Assembly: GCA_946965045.2 (NCBI GenBank)
Contig: OX337238.1
Location: 1,426,001-1,490,000, forward strand
DNA: 64,000 nucleotides
DNA from: Epithemia pelagica
Lineage: Eukaryota; Bacillariophyta; Bacillariophyceae; Surirellales; Surirellaceae
Reading direction: 5' to 3'
The notes beneath the pieces were generated by a model, which did no database searches, was not told the DNA's origin, and saw only the letters and a list, made by a program, of their open reading frames with translations. Each line of letters opens with the position of its first letter. The stretch's first letter is position 1. The translations under genes were made by a program, and so were the position numbers. This document shows, one piece after another, positions 1-8,455 of this stretch.

Positions 1-152
1 ACTTCCGCATATATGTTTTGTATTTCAGTGATTGTTGTTTCTTTTGCATGGAAGGTACGCAAGTGGCGTGTCACAGAATCCATGTCCGAGTATTCTTCGC
101 GATCCCCGAGATGATCTTTCTTGCGCTTTCTGGTACGACGGAAACTTGCCAT
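1..152 (-). CDS. Nuclease-kinase fusion protein, N-terminal part (cut by window edge)
   Basis: The first 50 codons of a further copy of the 789-codon gene described at 5985-8354. The ATG is at 150-152 and the reading frame runs off the left edge. It shows that the array continues to the left with at least one more gene copy. Confidence 0.85.
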   Translation of the reverse strand, partial: MASFRRTRKRKKDHLGDREEYSDMDSVTRHLRTFHAKETTITEIQNIYAE

Positions 153-210
153 TGTTGCTCTCGTGTCCTGACCAATCTGCTGTGTCGTTTATGACAACCC
201 AACGCCACCA

Positions 211-253
211 CCCAACCCCCCCAACTAGTCCACCCCCAACTCCTCCACCCCCC
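211..253 (-). promoter_or_regulatory. G-run tract upstream of the nuclease-kinase gene (copy 1)
   Basis: Read on the minus strand, this tract has G-runs of 6, 5, 7 and 3, separated by 10, 10 and 2 bases. It lies about 60 to 100 bases upstream of the gene's ATG at 150-152. It could fold as a long-loop G-quadruplex in the promoter or 5' leader. This is a sequence observation only, and the loops of 10 are longer than in the strict consensus. Confidence 0.45.
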
Positions 254-1179
254 AAATAAATCTTGGTGTCTTCTCCGTTGCGCTCGTCGTTCGCCGTCGT
301 TCGTGGGTAGAGGTACCCCCTAGCATAAGGGGGTCTCCAGGTTAATCGTACTCAGATTACACCCATACCCATTCACGAGCAGGACTCACGCCTCTGCTAG
401 GGGTAATGGCATGGCCGGCGTGGTGGTTGACACGCGTCGTCGTGATGATATGGAGTGTGTGGGCAGGTGCGTGCACCCGGGATTCCCTGATACGACTCCA
501 ATTCAGGAATACAACGTCACCCAGACCCGGGTTTTTCTTTCATGTTCGACGAGAAATTCTATCGGAGCTCTAGCTAACCTTACGCCTCATCCCAGCTCTA
601 GAGCAATATCCTCCGAAACTCTATCTGGCACTCTCTATTCTACCTCCATACTTACCCCCAAGCGGAAGGGCGAGCGAGAATTCAGTGCGCATTCTCATAC
701 TCACCCCCAAGGCGCGATCCGCAAAATCGGCGATTTTCGCCGTCTTTGACAAAAAATCACAACAACAACAACGCAATCACTACGATACGGATCTTGTTGC
801 GGTTGTTACAACACCCATGGGCCCTCCCCATCCGACCCGAGTTGTTTGCCCTGTCCATAGCAACCCAAGGGACCATCCTGGCGTGGAAACCGACCACTCC
901 GACCTGCTGATTCCAGTTACATCTCAGTACCAAGACACTGCAATGGGAAGCAACAACAACCCGAATGAAAACCATCCATCCGACACCCTCCCAATCCCAC
1001 CCGTGTTGTTGATACTATCTCTACCCACCTCATGGACCGTCCTGGCCTGGAAACCAACCCGTCGGCGCTACACGAGGCCATCAACTCCGCTTTCCGTTGT
1101 TAGGATTCTCACCAAAAACTAGGTGGCGAAACCTAAGGTACAACTCTCATCGAATGATGCTAGTATTTTATGGCATCCG
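254..1179. other. Gene-free stretch of the unit, left part
   Basis: No convincing gene. It lies upstream of the minus-strand nuclease-kinase gene and probably holds its promoter. It contains a 7-bp-stem hairpin (315-334, stem ACCCCCT, loop AGCATA), a short CAA run near 762-776, and TGTTAGGATTCTCACC near 1098, which resembles the end of X1. A 112-codon open frame (411-749) has no recognisable domain and I do not call it. The same stretch recurs in every unit and is the only part present in truncated copy 7. Confidence 0.6.
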
Positions 1180-1476
1180 TGTTAGAATTCTCACCGTCTA
1201 TGGTGGTTAGATTCTACATCTCATCGATTCCCCATGTCACATAGCCTCATGCTATCGCATCATGCCATCTAGCTTCGAGCTATGTTCCCTAGCTTCGCGC
1301 TATATCGACCTATATTTCTTCGCAAATCATGAAAAGTAAGAATAGATTGACGAACTCACTCTCAAGACTAAACTGGGTCGTGCGGTATTACAACGGACGT
1401 AAATTTGGCCGTTGCTCGGACATTATACTAACGCCCTAAGCGTACGCGCCCGAAATCATCGAGCGCGCCCAAGCGA
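1180..1476. mobile_element. X1, 297-bp transposon-like insertion (copy 1)
   Basis: X1 is flanked by direct copies of CATCCG (1174-1179 and 1477-1482). The right flank at 50385-50390 has a single CATCCG followed by AT, as expected for an empty site. The left end is TGTTAGAATTCTCACCG. Over its whole length X1 resembles the right arm of X2 in inverted orientation: GCCCTAAGCGTACGCGCCC at 1433-1451 matches the reverse of 2364-2382 with one mismatch. Three small hairpins of the form TAGC-N5-GCTA lie at 1242-1254, 1270-1282 and 1290-1302. It has no coding capacity and is probably a non-autonomous or truncated relative of X2. Confidence 0.7.
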
Positions 1477-1482
1477 CATCCG

Positions 1483-1868
1483 ATGGCCTTGATACTACTC
1501 CCAGCTAAAAGCTAAAGGTATAAGGTGGAATTCAAACTTCGAACCCCAGGAACGTACGTCATTCCCTTCCTCCAAGTCTAGGCACTGTGGTCAACGAGTT
1601 TTGTGTTGTGAGAATGATTCACCTGTGGTGAGAAACCAAACAACAACGACTGTGCGAGTTCCTGGAATGGTATCATGACCAACGCGCATGTCAAACGCTG
1701 AACCGAAAACGCCACCACGTAGAAGGTCTAACGCAGTGGGATACTTGGTTGGTCATGAGAACTACCAGCACACGTCTCGATGGCATGTCATGGAGCGATT
1801 CATCGTCCAGTTACGTTCATCGATGGTCCTCTCCGGGGAGAAACCATTGCTGCGCAAGGGTACCAACT
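1483..1868. other. Unit segment between X1 and X2, shared with the flank
   Basis: Nearly the same as flank bases 50698 to about 51087 in direct orientation. It contains the first part (1688-1868) of a reading frame that is continuous in the flank (50901-51437) but is cut here by X2. Confidence 0.7.
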
Positions 1869-2634
1869 TAGTAGAATTCCGTCAGTACACGCTCTAGAAG
1901 AGCCACAATCGATTACCAACTGATACCAAGGTTCTCCACGGGTCAGAGAACAAAGGAAACCCAAGGGTTCTATCGTAGGGATAGTCAGGACACTGAAGAC
2001 GTGATGATATGGTAATGTTAATGATTGTGAGCTTACTACTAGGTTTGGTGTGTGAGGTTTCCATTCTTGTTGTCGATCGTGTGAAATAGGTTCTTGGCGG
2101 TGATAGGACTGGAATGGTTGGAGTTGATGTATGTGAGGTATATAACATGTATATGTGCTTGTATATCATATACAGCCTCAACGATTCTTGGCTAAAGTTG
2201 GTATATGTAGTTTTGTTGGCGCGTCCTTGTTCGCAATCTTGAAATAGTGGGAACGATGATGTGGTCCCGTGTGATCGTGATTCGAGCCTTGTGTACTTAG
2301 ACCGTTGGGTCGGATACATGATCGCCACGCTCTGATAGTTCTTGCGCGCATCTTGACGAATTTGGGCGCGCACGCTTAGGGCATAGGTCAGGCTCGGATG
2401 TTCAACCGATGATCATCCGTTGATGGGATATCAAGACCAAAGTTGATTCTTGATAGCACGTTTGTCAATCTGTTCTCACTTTTTGGTATATGCGACCGAA
2501 ATATAGGTTGAGCTAGCGCAAAGCTAGGTATGTAGTGTGGATGTAGGTGATGTAGGTGATGTTTGAAGCCACGGGACTCGACTAACCGATGAGGTGCCGA
2601 ACCTAACCGATGATTTTCGGTGAGAGTTCTACTA
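1869..2634. mobile_element. X2, 766-bp insertion with terminal inverted repeats (copy 1)
   Basis: Flanked by 5-bp direct repeats CAACT (1864-1868 and 2635-2639). The flank has a single CAACT at the matching place (about 51083), which is the empty site. The ends are inverted: TAGTAGAATTCCG on the left and TAGTAGAACTCTCACCG read inward from the right, sharing the first 8 bases and a few more. The right arm (about 2345-2634) is the inverted relative of X1 and keeps one hairpin (2513-2527). No transposase is encoded, so this looks like a MITE-like non-autonomous DNA element. Family unknown. Confidence 0.75.
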
Positions 2635-3471
2635 CAACTGATTTGGAGGATGCCATTGTCGTACCAAAACTACATTTGGTGTGGAGACGTGTAGTGCGCG
2701 CAAGCCGATGGAGCTCACGCAGAAGCGTAGTTGGACATGCCTCTGTTGTATTCGACCGAGGGCAGTTCCGCTACCGTGGTGCATGTCTCTCTCGTTTGCC
2801 CTTGCACGGGCATAGAGGTGGACGGCGATACATGGTTTTCACGGTTTGTGGAGGACACACAATGTGAAGAGTCGAATACGATTTCACTCTTGTGGGGAAA
2901 ATTCCCTTGAGCAGAGTGGTCCTTCTACTACAGTAGAGCAAGTCGAGAAGTGTTGGGAACAAAGCGTACCCTTTCACCACGAGACTCGGGTCATAGGTTA
3001 TCAAGGTAGGTAGTTGATTCCTAGTTGAGAGCCAACAATTTTCCACCTCCCAATTGGTCGAGCAAATCCACAGATCCTCGATTGAATATAAAATGTCCTT
3101 TCCAAAGACCGAATCTGGTATCATGTGTCGCTCACAGTTTCAGTACACAGCAAATAGGGAGTACACAGCAACCTGGAATGCTACCTCTCTTCCTCTTTCG
3201 TTTTGCCACGCAGTCTCGTCGTGTATCGCCTACAGCGAAAGATACTTCTTGGGGCTTGTCATGTAGTCTATGTGCGATTGACTCACCTGCACCATCGTAC
3301 GCATGACAGGCACACCTTGCTCTTCCACGCGTTGCTGTCTATTAGATTGTACAGACTCTCTCGTGCTGCCATTTCTTGTCGACGTTGTAAAGCGCCGTGA
3401 CCATGCCCACGACATTGAAAGACCAAGCATGGCAGTCGGGCCTTGTCCTGTTGAACGAGACACCAGAGTGA
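2635..3471. other. Unit segment right of X2, no clear gene
   Basis: Bases 2635 to about 3322 match flank 51083 to about 51684 in direct orientation with moderate divergence. They include the second part of the flank reading frame, here out of context. After 3322 the match ends, marking a rearrangement breakpoint before the kelch remnant. On the minus strand a CAG/GTGAGT splice-donor-like site occurs near 3285, with a related CAG/GTCAGT in the flank. No gene could be built around it. Confidence 0.5.
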
Positions 3472-4622
3472 AATCTAAATGACTGGACTCCTCTTGTGGG
3501 TGGATGGCGTTTGCGTCATGCTTCTGTCGTACATGATCATCCTGATCAGGACATGAACAACCACAACAACAACAACAAGAGACAAACGGTCGTCGTGTTG
3601 GGAGGAATCGACGAAGGATATTATAGTACCAATTCCGTTCTGGTCCTAAATTTATCAGAATTGGACAAACAGTGGCGAGAAGGGCCACCAATAAACAAGG
3701 CACGTTGTGGACACGCCGCTGTTGTGTGCAACGGAGGCGTCTACGTGATAGGAGGATACCATGACAATGAAGACAATGACGCAACTGCTACTTTAGGTTT
3801 CATGGAAAGAATTGATGCCAACGATATGCTGCAATCATTTTCGACAACAAGAAGCACATATGAGAGCCATTGAACGACATTAAATTGCCGATTATCAACG
3901 GAACGACAAGGATGTTGTGCTGTTGTGGTTCACAATCGATATATTGTGGTAATGGGTGGAAGGAACAGCGGGCAACACTTATGGTCGGTGGATGTAATTG
4001 ATGCCAGTACTCACACTGTCGCTGCAGCGCCATGCATGAACGTTACTCGATCAAATTTTGCCAGTGCGGTCATTGGTCACTGTATCTTAGTCGCTGGAGG
4101 CCAAAACGATGAGGGAAGACATGATTCCGTGGAGTATTTGGACTTCGCGGAGGAGAGGAAAGACGACACTTTGACTACAGTCATTTCCTTCTCGTCAACA
4201 TGGATGACTCATTGCTCTCCATTGCACAAGGGTGTTGTGGAATGGTTGCCGTGGGATCTTGTCTGGTTGTGGCGGGAGTAGAATCTCGAAGGGTGCAAGT
4301 CTTGGATACGCACCGCAACCGCATGTGGAATCTCCCGCGATTAAGAAATGATGCTCTAAGCCGTGGTATGGTGGCTGCTGTTGATCGAATTGCCGTGATT
4401 GGTGGATGGGGCTATCCGTCCTGTGGGACATTACCACTTATGGATAGGAATTCGTGGTGTTTTCGTCAACTCTGTCAGCAGCAACCCAGCGGATGGTATC
4501 ATTTTCGGGAAGGAATGGATACCCAACATGGTGATATTTTACCCTTGTCCAAATCGACCTCAGCTCGTAAACGCGCAAGGCCCAATACGCTCCGTGGTGA
4601 TGAAGGGAAGGATGAAGCCTAG
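3472..4622 (+). pseudogene. Kelch-repeat protein pseudogene (copy 1)
   Basis: The frame encodes several kelch blades, recognised by Gly-Gly doublets after hydrophobic strands: VVVLGGIDEG, VYVIGGYHDN, IVVMGGRNSG, ILVAGGQNDE and IAVIGGWGYP, with a degenerate one (LVVAGV) between. Together they would make a beta-propeller, typically a protein-binding module. The frame is broken twice: a TGA at 3871-3873, after which the same frame continues, and a frame change near 4210. Comparison with the flank copy at 59495-60060 shows the second break is a 10-bp deletion in the unit. The end encodes a basic tail (KRARPN). No start Met is evident, because the frame opens after a stop at 3469-3471. An intron in place of the first break cannot be excluded. 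Confidence 0.75.
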
Positions 4623-5341
4623 ACGTTTTGTTTAAGTCGTTGACTTGTTTTCAATGTTCGATTGCAATCGTAGAACCTAGTAAGTGGCTACTCAAAAGAA
4701 GAAAGAACACGTTGCAAGATAGAATGTATTTGTTTGTTATCAAAGGCGTGGAAGGAATGACCCAGCTTTGTGTGTCTACAAGTGGTACTGCGCTTTGGTG
4801 GCCTTACCTGTGGTGACCTGACAGTTGTGGGACAGAGCCACCACCGTGGTGGTGCGGGTCGTGAGACAAGAATCGGGGGCGTTGTGGTGGCACTTTGCAG
4901 GACAAAGTCATTGTCCAAACACAGAGTCATTGTCCATGGATCGGTAGACGCCAGAATCCGACAGTGGTGGTGAATTCCAGAAAGGAAGAGTTTTGTATAA
5001 ATGTCGTAGTCAAGGACAATCCGCCATTTTGTGTCCATTACGATTTTGCAGGAGTGCCGAGTTCTATTCTTGTTCGTGACAGGGCAGTTCCATACCTGTT
5101 TCTAGACATGGTGGTTGCTAGGATTGTCATGGGGGTTCCGTCCTGTCGTTTCTTGGTGGCATGTGATGCTGCTGCTACGACACAAGTTTTGCTGTTGACC
5201 ACGACCAATCATCTGTCATACCACCCAAACAATATATACTGGAAGACGGTGGAGGAAGACACTCCGCAGTGGTCGGTAGCGGTAGTATTGGTGGACTTTG
5301 TGTCTACTGGGTTAAGTCAGAACTTCTTTCCGCCACATATG
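4623..5341. other. Gene-free stretch matching right-flank intergenic DNA, inverted
   Basis: Reads as the reverse complement of flank DNA from about 59.47 down to 58.71 kb, which lies between the kelch pseudogene and the second monooxygenase. Several open frames occur on both strands, but none shows a domain or is conserved as a frame in the flank. At about 5341 the sequence jumps to the interior of the monooxygenase gene, so about 0.78 kb of flank, including that gene's 3' end, is missing here. Confidence 0.65.
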
Positions 5342-5651
5342 GGTGGGGCGACGCCAATGCGGAACCGGGGGAATATTGTGGTGGGGGATAGGTGGTCCCG
5401 GTCGCTTTGGCAAAGCAGTCCCATTTCGCATCATCCTTCACAATGGCATTCCAGTCCAAGCGGGGAAAGGATTTGGTCATGTACTCTTTGATTTCCGGTC
5501 CCGTGGTGAGGGACCAGATTTTGTGATTGGGTCGCGTAATGATATTGGCCGGTCGAATCAAAGTGGGATCCTTGACGTGCAAGAGTCCCAAACTCAACCC
5601 TTGGTCGCCGGTATTGACGGATCGAAATCGAATGACAGAGGTCATAAGTAT
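5342..5651 (-). pseudogene. FAD monooxygenase gene fragment (copy 1)
   Basis: About 100 codons that match the intact gene at 56580-58472 over its bases about 57640-57935, including segments reading RSVNTGDQGLSLGLL and ITRPNHKIWSL. The fragment has neither the N-terminal FAD-binding motif nor the GD motif, so it cannot be an active enzyme. The left edge joins intergenic sequence (deletion junction) and the right edge joins unrelated DNA. Its orientation relative to the kelch remnant is the same as in the flank, so the two moved as one inverted block. Confidence 0.85.
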
Positions 5652-5984
5652 TAATCGAGCATTATACGTTATATGCATGGAATACTGAATTCTGTGACGC
5701 CGCAGAGTGTGTTGGCGCAAGTAGCAAAGGTTTTTCTTTCAATTACGAGTATCATACAAGATAACGAATTGAAGATGCCTTCTTCAAGAATGCTGCACTG
5801 CGGAATGGTACTCCTAGATATAAAACTAATAGTAGCAACAGAACCCAATCCAACTACTCTAGTGGCACTATTGCATCTAGCATATCCCCCCTTGCCAATA
5901 CATGTTCCGAGTCGACGGGTCGATTTCCCCCGTTTCCGTCAGGATGGGTTTGTTGGGTTCTACCCATCAAAGATTTTTCAAGAA
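5652..5984. other. 3' flank of the nuclease-kinase gene
   Basis: About 330 bases between the monooxygenase fragment and the stop codon of the nuclease-kinase gene. AT-richer than its neighbours. No counterpart is visible in the single-copy flank and no convincing gene. It probably holds the 3' UTR and polyadenylation signals of the minus-strand gene. Confidence 0.5.
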
Positions 5985-8354
5985 TCATGCAGTGTTGAGA
6001 ATTGAACCGGCCGTCTTCAAAAATTTTGCACTGCGCTCATTCCGGACGGTCAAGTTCAAGGCTCTCAACGATTTCATGGTTTGCTCGCGACGATCTAAAA
6101 AGCACGTAGTATCAGGGTTTCGCTCATAGAACCCTTGCCAAGGAATCGGCACACCTGTGCTCAAGGCACAAATGGTAAACAGCAATGATGCGGTATCGTG
6201 TTTCGGCATGGGACGCCAAGCCGTCCTGTTCCGCTTTTGGTGCACTTCTCGATGGGCAAATGCAAGGCTGCCTCGAAAACCCATGGCTTTTTCACCAACC
6301 CCATAAACTGAGCAACCCCAGTCAATGAGGACAAACTTTTTACATTTTTTGTCAAAAATGATGTTTCGAGCACAGACATCCAAATGGAAGACATTCCGTC
6401 CATGCGCAAAGTCCAAAGCAGACTGGATATCTGTGTATAGGCACTGCAGTTGCTCCTTATCAAGCTTGCCGTTCACGAGGGATCCTTTTGGTGAGAACGT
6501 GAAGGCAGGGACGTTGATCGTAGTTCCTCGAATCGTGTAGCAGATGCTTCCGAAGTCTTTAAGCACTGGAATCGACGGTCGATCGGAGTCAGGTTTTTCG
6601 TTAAGAGCCCTCAGAGCTCTCAGCTCCCTTTCGATGTATTGAACCTCCCCCACGACGGAAGATTTCACTACGAAGTTCTCATTTTTTGTTCCTCTGTTTT
6701 CCACCTCCTTTCCTTGGTACACAATCCCATGCGTTCCGTATCCAATGACATCATGAAGTTCTAGCGGCTGTACCTGTGCAACATGTGTAGATTGATTGTG
6801 CACATGGTAGGTGGCATTTGCTGCCGAGTCTCCACCGAAGAACTGCAACCCAAGAACTTTGTCGTCTGAACAAACCAGTCTGAACAGCTCCTGCATCCCG
6901 ACCGGCACAGACGTATTGTTGGCAGGAAAAGGACAAGAGGCATTTCTCGTTAGATATTTTTGGTCGCCCTCTTTTGTGACAAACTTCTTCAAGGCAACTT
7001 CCGAAACCAAGGGGAGAATTCCAGATCGCTCGACATCCAGGGACACGTCGCCGGTGTCCATTCCTGACAAGGTCATTGTTATCACCTCCAAATAAACCGG
7101 AGTGATAGCCAGAGCAATGGACTTGAGATTAATACCCACTCCACCAAGATTGAAGGCAACAAGAGTCCGCTTCGCCAGATGACCTACGCATTGATGAATG
7201 GCCTCCTTATGTGTGTCTTGGGGTTTTTTCGTCCCGCGTCTAACGTTTTTGGCTTCCACAAGTAATGACATTTCATGAGCAAGAAGATAAGGATTGAAAG
7301 CCATGAGCTGATTGACTTCATAGTCCACAAATCGCTTGGTACCATAACTACCCGTTTTTGGAATATAGCGCTCCTTTCGCACATCGGATCGAACCGCCGG
7401 CTCCAATGTGTATTTGACACGCTCCTGTTGCCATGCCGGCACCGCTGCTGCTGGCACCGCGACATCCTGCTCGATTCCGTCTTCCTCGTCCGCCGTTTTC
7501 TCGGCAGTGCCGATGAGTGACAAGGCTCGAAACAGACACGCTAGGATAGGCTGTACCGCATTCTTCTCCGCTGATGAGTAGGATGGAAACGTGCATTTGC
7601 ATTTCTTGTCTGCCGCCTGAGTGTTCCATCCGAGAATGTGGCTGACAGTCCTGCTGATTTGTGCGCTTGTTGGGTTCTCGTTGATATTTGACTGTTTCAT
7701 GGTGTCATTCCAAAAGGAGGCAAACTTAAGCAAATTTGCAGGTTGCGTGTCTTGTTTCGGAGGGGCTTTAACAGCGGCGAGATGTTTTTCGGCCATCTGT
7801 TGTTTACTGCCAGGGCTGTTGATGTGAACACCCCTCATCATGTACTCAAAATGCTCTTTGGTGCAGTCATCCTCGGTTGCAATGACGGCTGAGTTTATCT
7901 CTGTTTTGTTTGCAAAATCAGCCATGGTCTTGAGGTCGTCGCTCACTCCTGAGAACTTCTTCATGGTCGTTTCTAGTGGCTCGGCAACGTCGTTAAACAG
8001 AAAAAGATGTAAAGCCCAATAATCAGGGTAACCATCATCACTTGAAAAACTTTGCAACTTTTGGATATGCAAATTGGGGAACCGAGCTTTTAGACTGTTT
8101 AGATTTCTCCCCGAGAGGAACTCCTCGAGACTTGTTCTTTGTCCTTCGTCCACCTCGTTTCGTCCAGATGCAAGTCCAAAAACCACGCGAAGGTGAAGGC
8201 GGACTTCCGCATATATGTTTTGTATTTCAGTGATTGTTGTTTCTTTTGCATGGAAGGTACGCAAGTGGCGTGTCACAGAATCCATGTCCGAGTATTCTTC
8301 GCGATCCCCGAGATGATCTTTCTTGCGCTTTCTGGTACGACGGAAACTTGCCAT
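5985..8354 (-). CDS. Putative PD-(D/E)XK nuclease-like / protein kinase-like fusion protein (copy 1)
   Basis: 789 codons, ATG at 8352-8354, TGA at 5985-5987, no intron needed. Residues 1-300 are unrecognised, with a basic start (RRTRKRKKD) that could be a nuclear signal. Residues 340-425 look like a PD-(D/E)XK fold: acidic D344/E346, a strand ending VEAKN (E367, K369), Q388, then alternating hydrophobic strands. Residues 535-760 look like a protein kinase: glycine loop GYGTHGIVYQG (538-548), lysine K564, Glu near 577, catalytic HLDVCARN (D659, N664), metal site DWG (D678) in place of DFG, and D720 of helix F. Nuclease plus kinase is an architecture described for Crinkler-type proteins, but no Crinkler N-terminal domain is seen. 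The catalytic residues look intact. This copy has F59, L80, K286 and T788. Confidence 0.8.
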   Translation of the reverse strand: MASFRRTRKRKKDHLGDREEYSDMDSVTRHLRTFHAKETTITEIQNIYAEVRLHLRVVFGLASGRNEVDEGQRTSLEEFLSGRNLNSLKARFPNLHIQKLQSFSSDDGYPDYWALHLFLFNDVAEPLETTMKKFSGVSDDLKTMADFANKTEINSAVIATEDDCTKEHFEYMMRGVHINSPGSKQQMAEKHLAAVKAPPKQDTQPANLLKFASFWNDTMKQSNINENPTSAQISRTVSHILGWNTQAADKKCKCTFPSYSSAEKNAVQPILACLFRALSLIGTAEKTADEEDGIEQDVAVPAAAVPAWQQERVKYTLEPAVRSDVRKERYIPKTGSYGTKRFVDYEVNQLMAFNPYLLAHEMSLLVEAKNVRRGTKKPQDTHKEAIHQCVGHLAKRTLVAFNLGGVGINLKSIALAITPVYLEVITMTLSGMDTGDVSLDVERSGILPLVSEVALKKFVTKEGDQKYLTRNASCPFPANNTSVPVGMQELFRLVCSDDKVLGLQFFGGDSAANATYHVHNQSTHVAQVQPLELHDVIGYGTHGIVYQGKEVENRGTKNENFVVKSSVVGEVQYIERELRALRALNEKPDSDRPSIPVLKDFGSICYTIRGTTINVPAFTFSPKGSLVNGKLDKEQLQCLYTDIQSALDFAHGRNVFHLDVCARNIIFDKKCKKFVLIDWGCSVYGVGEKAMGFRGSLAFAHREVHQKRNRTAWRPMPKHDTASLLFTICALSTGVPIPWQGFYERNPDTTCFLDRREQTMKSLRALNLTVRNERSAKFLKTAGSILNTA

Positions 8355-8412
8355 TGTTGCTCTCGTGTCCTGACCAATCTGCTGTGTCGTTTATGACAAC
8401 CCAACGCCACCA

Positions 8413-8455
8413 CCCAACCCCCCCAACTAGTCCACCCCCAACTCCTCCACCCCCC
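8413..8455 (-). promoter_or_regulatory. G-run tract upstream of nuclease-kinase copy 1
   Basis: Same minus-strand G-run tract as at 211-253. It sits about 60 bases upstream of the ATG at 8352-8354 and is unchanged. Confidence 0.45.

Larger units (their letters stand above)
1..8202. repeat. Tandem unit copy 1 (8202 bp)
   Basis: First full unit of the array, with the phase set by the window start. The same sequence restarts at 8203, 16405, 24607, 32809, 41011 and 49212. The unit holds X1 (1180-1476), X2 (1869-2634), a kelch pseudogene (3472-4622, +), a monooxygenase fragment (5342-5651, -) and a nuclease-kinase gene (5985-8354, - , crossing into copy 2). Copy 1 alone has G at 3994 (Val instead of Ile in the kelch reading frame) and a silent C near 6967. 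It shares F59 and K286 of the nuclease-kinase protein with copy 6. The true unit boundary is arbitrary because the array runs off the left edge. Confidence 0.97.

Noticed and set aside
411-749. A 112-codon plus-strand frame in each unit
   Set aside because: Begins with ATG but has no recognisable domain, no homolog in the flank and an atypical composition; likely a chance frame.
685-1122. A 145-codon plus-strand frame in each unit
   Set aside because: Begins with GTG, which is unlikely as a eukaryotic start, and shows only low-complexity Pro/Thr-rich sequence.
1505-1570. A tRNA-like T-arm (GGGGTTCGAA on the minus strand)
   Set aside because: No matching acceptor, D-arm or anticodon stem could be folded around it.
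1894-2373. A 159-codon minus-strand frame inside X2
   Set aside because: No domain and no transposase motif (no DDE or helix-turn-helix signature seen); composition looks random.
3230-3784. A 184-codon minus-strand frame overlapping the kelch remnant, with a splice-donor-like site
   Set aside because: Mostly antisense of the kelch coding sequence, with Cys-rich low-complexity reading from the AAC repeat. No domain, and only a short piece has a counterpart in the flank.
4688-5038. Open frames in the block 4623-5341 of the unit
   Set aside because: The homologous flank DNA does not keep the frames open, so they are unlikely to be genes.
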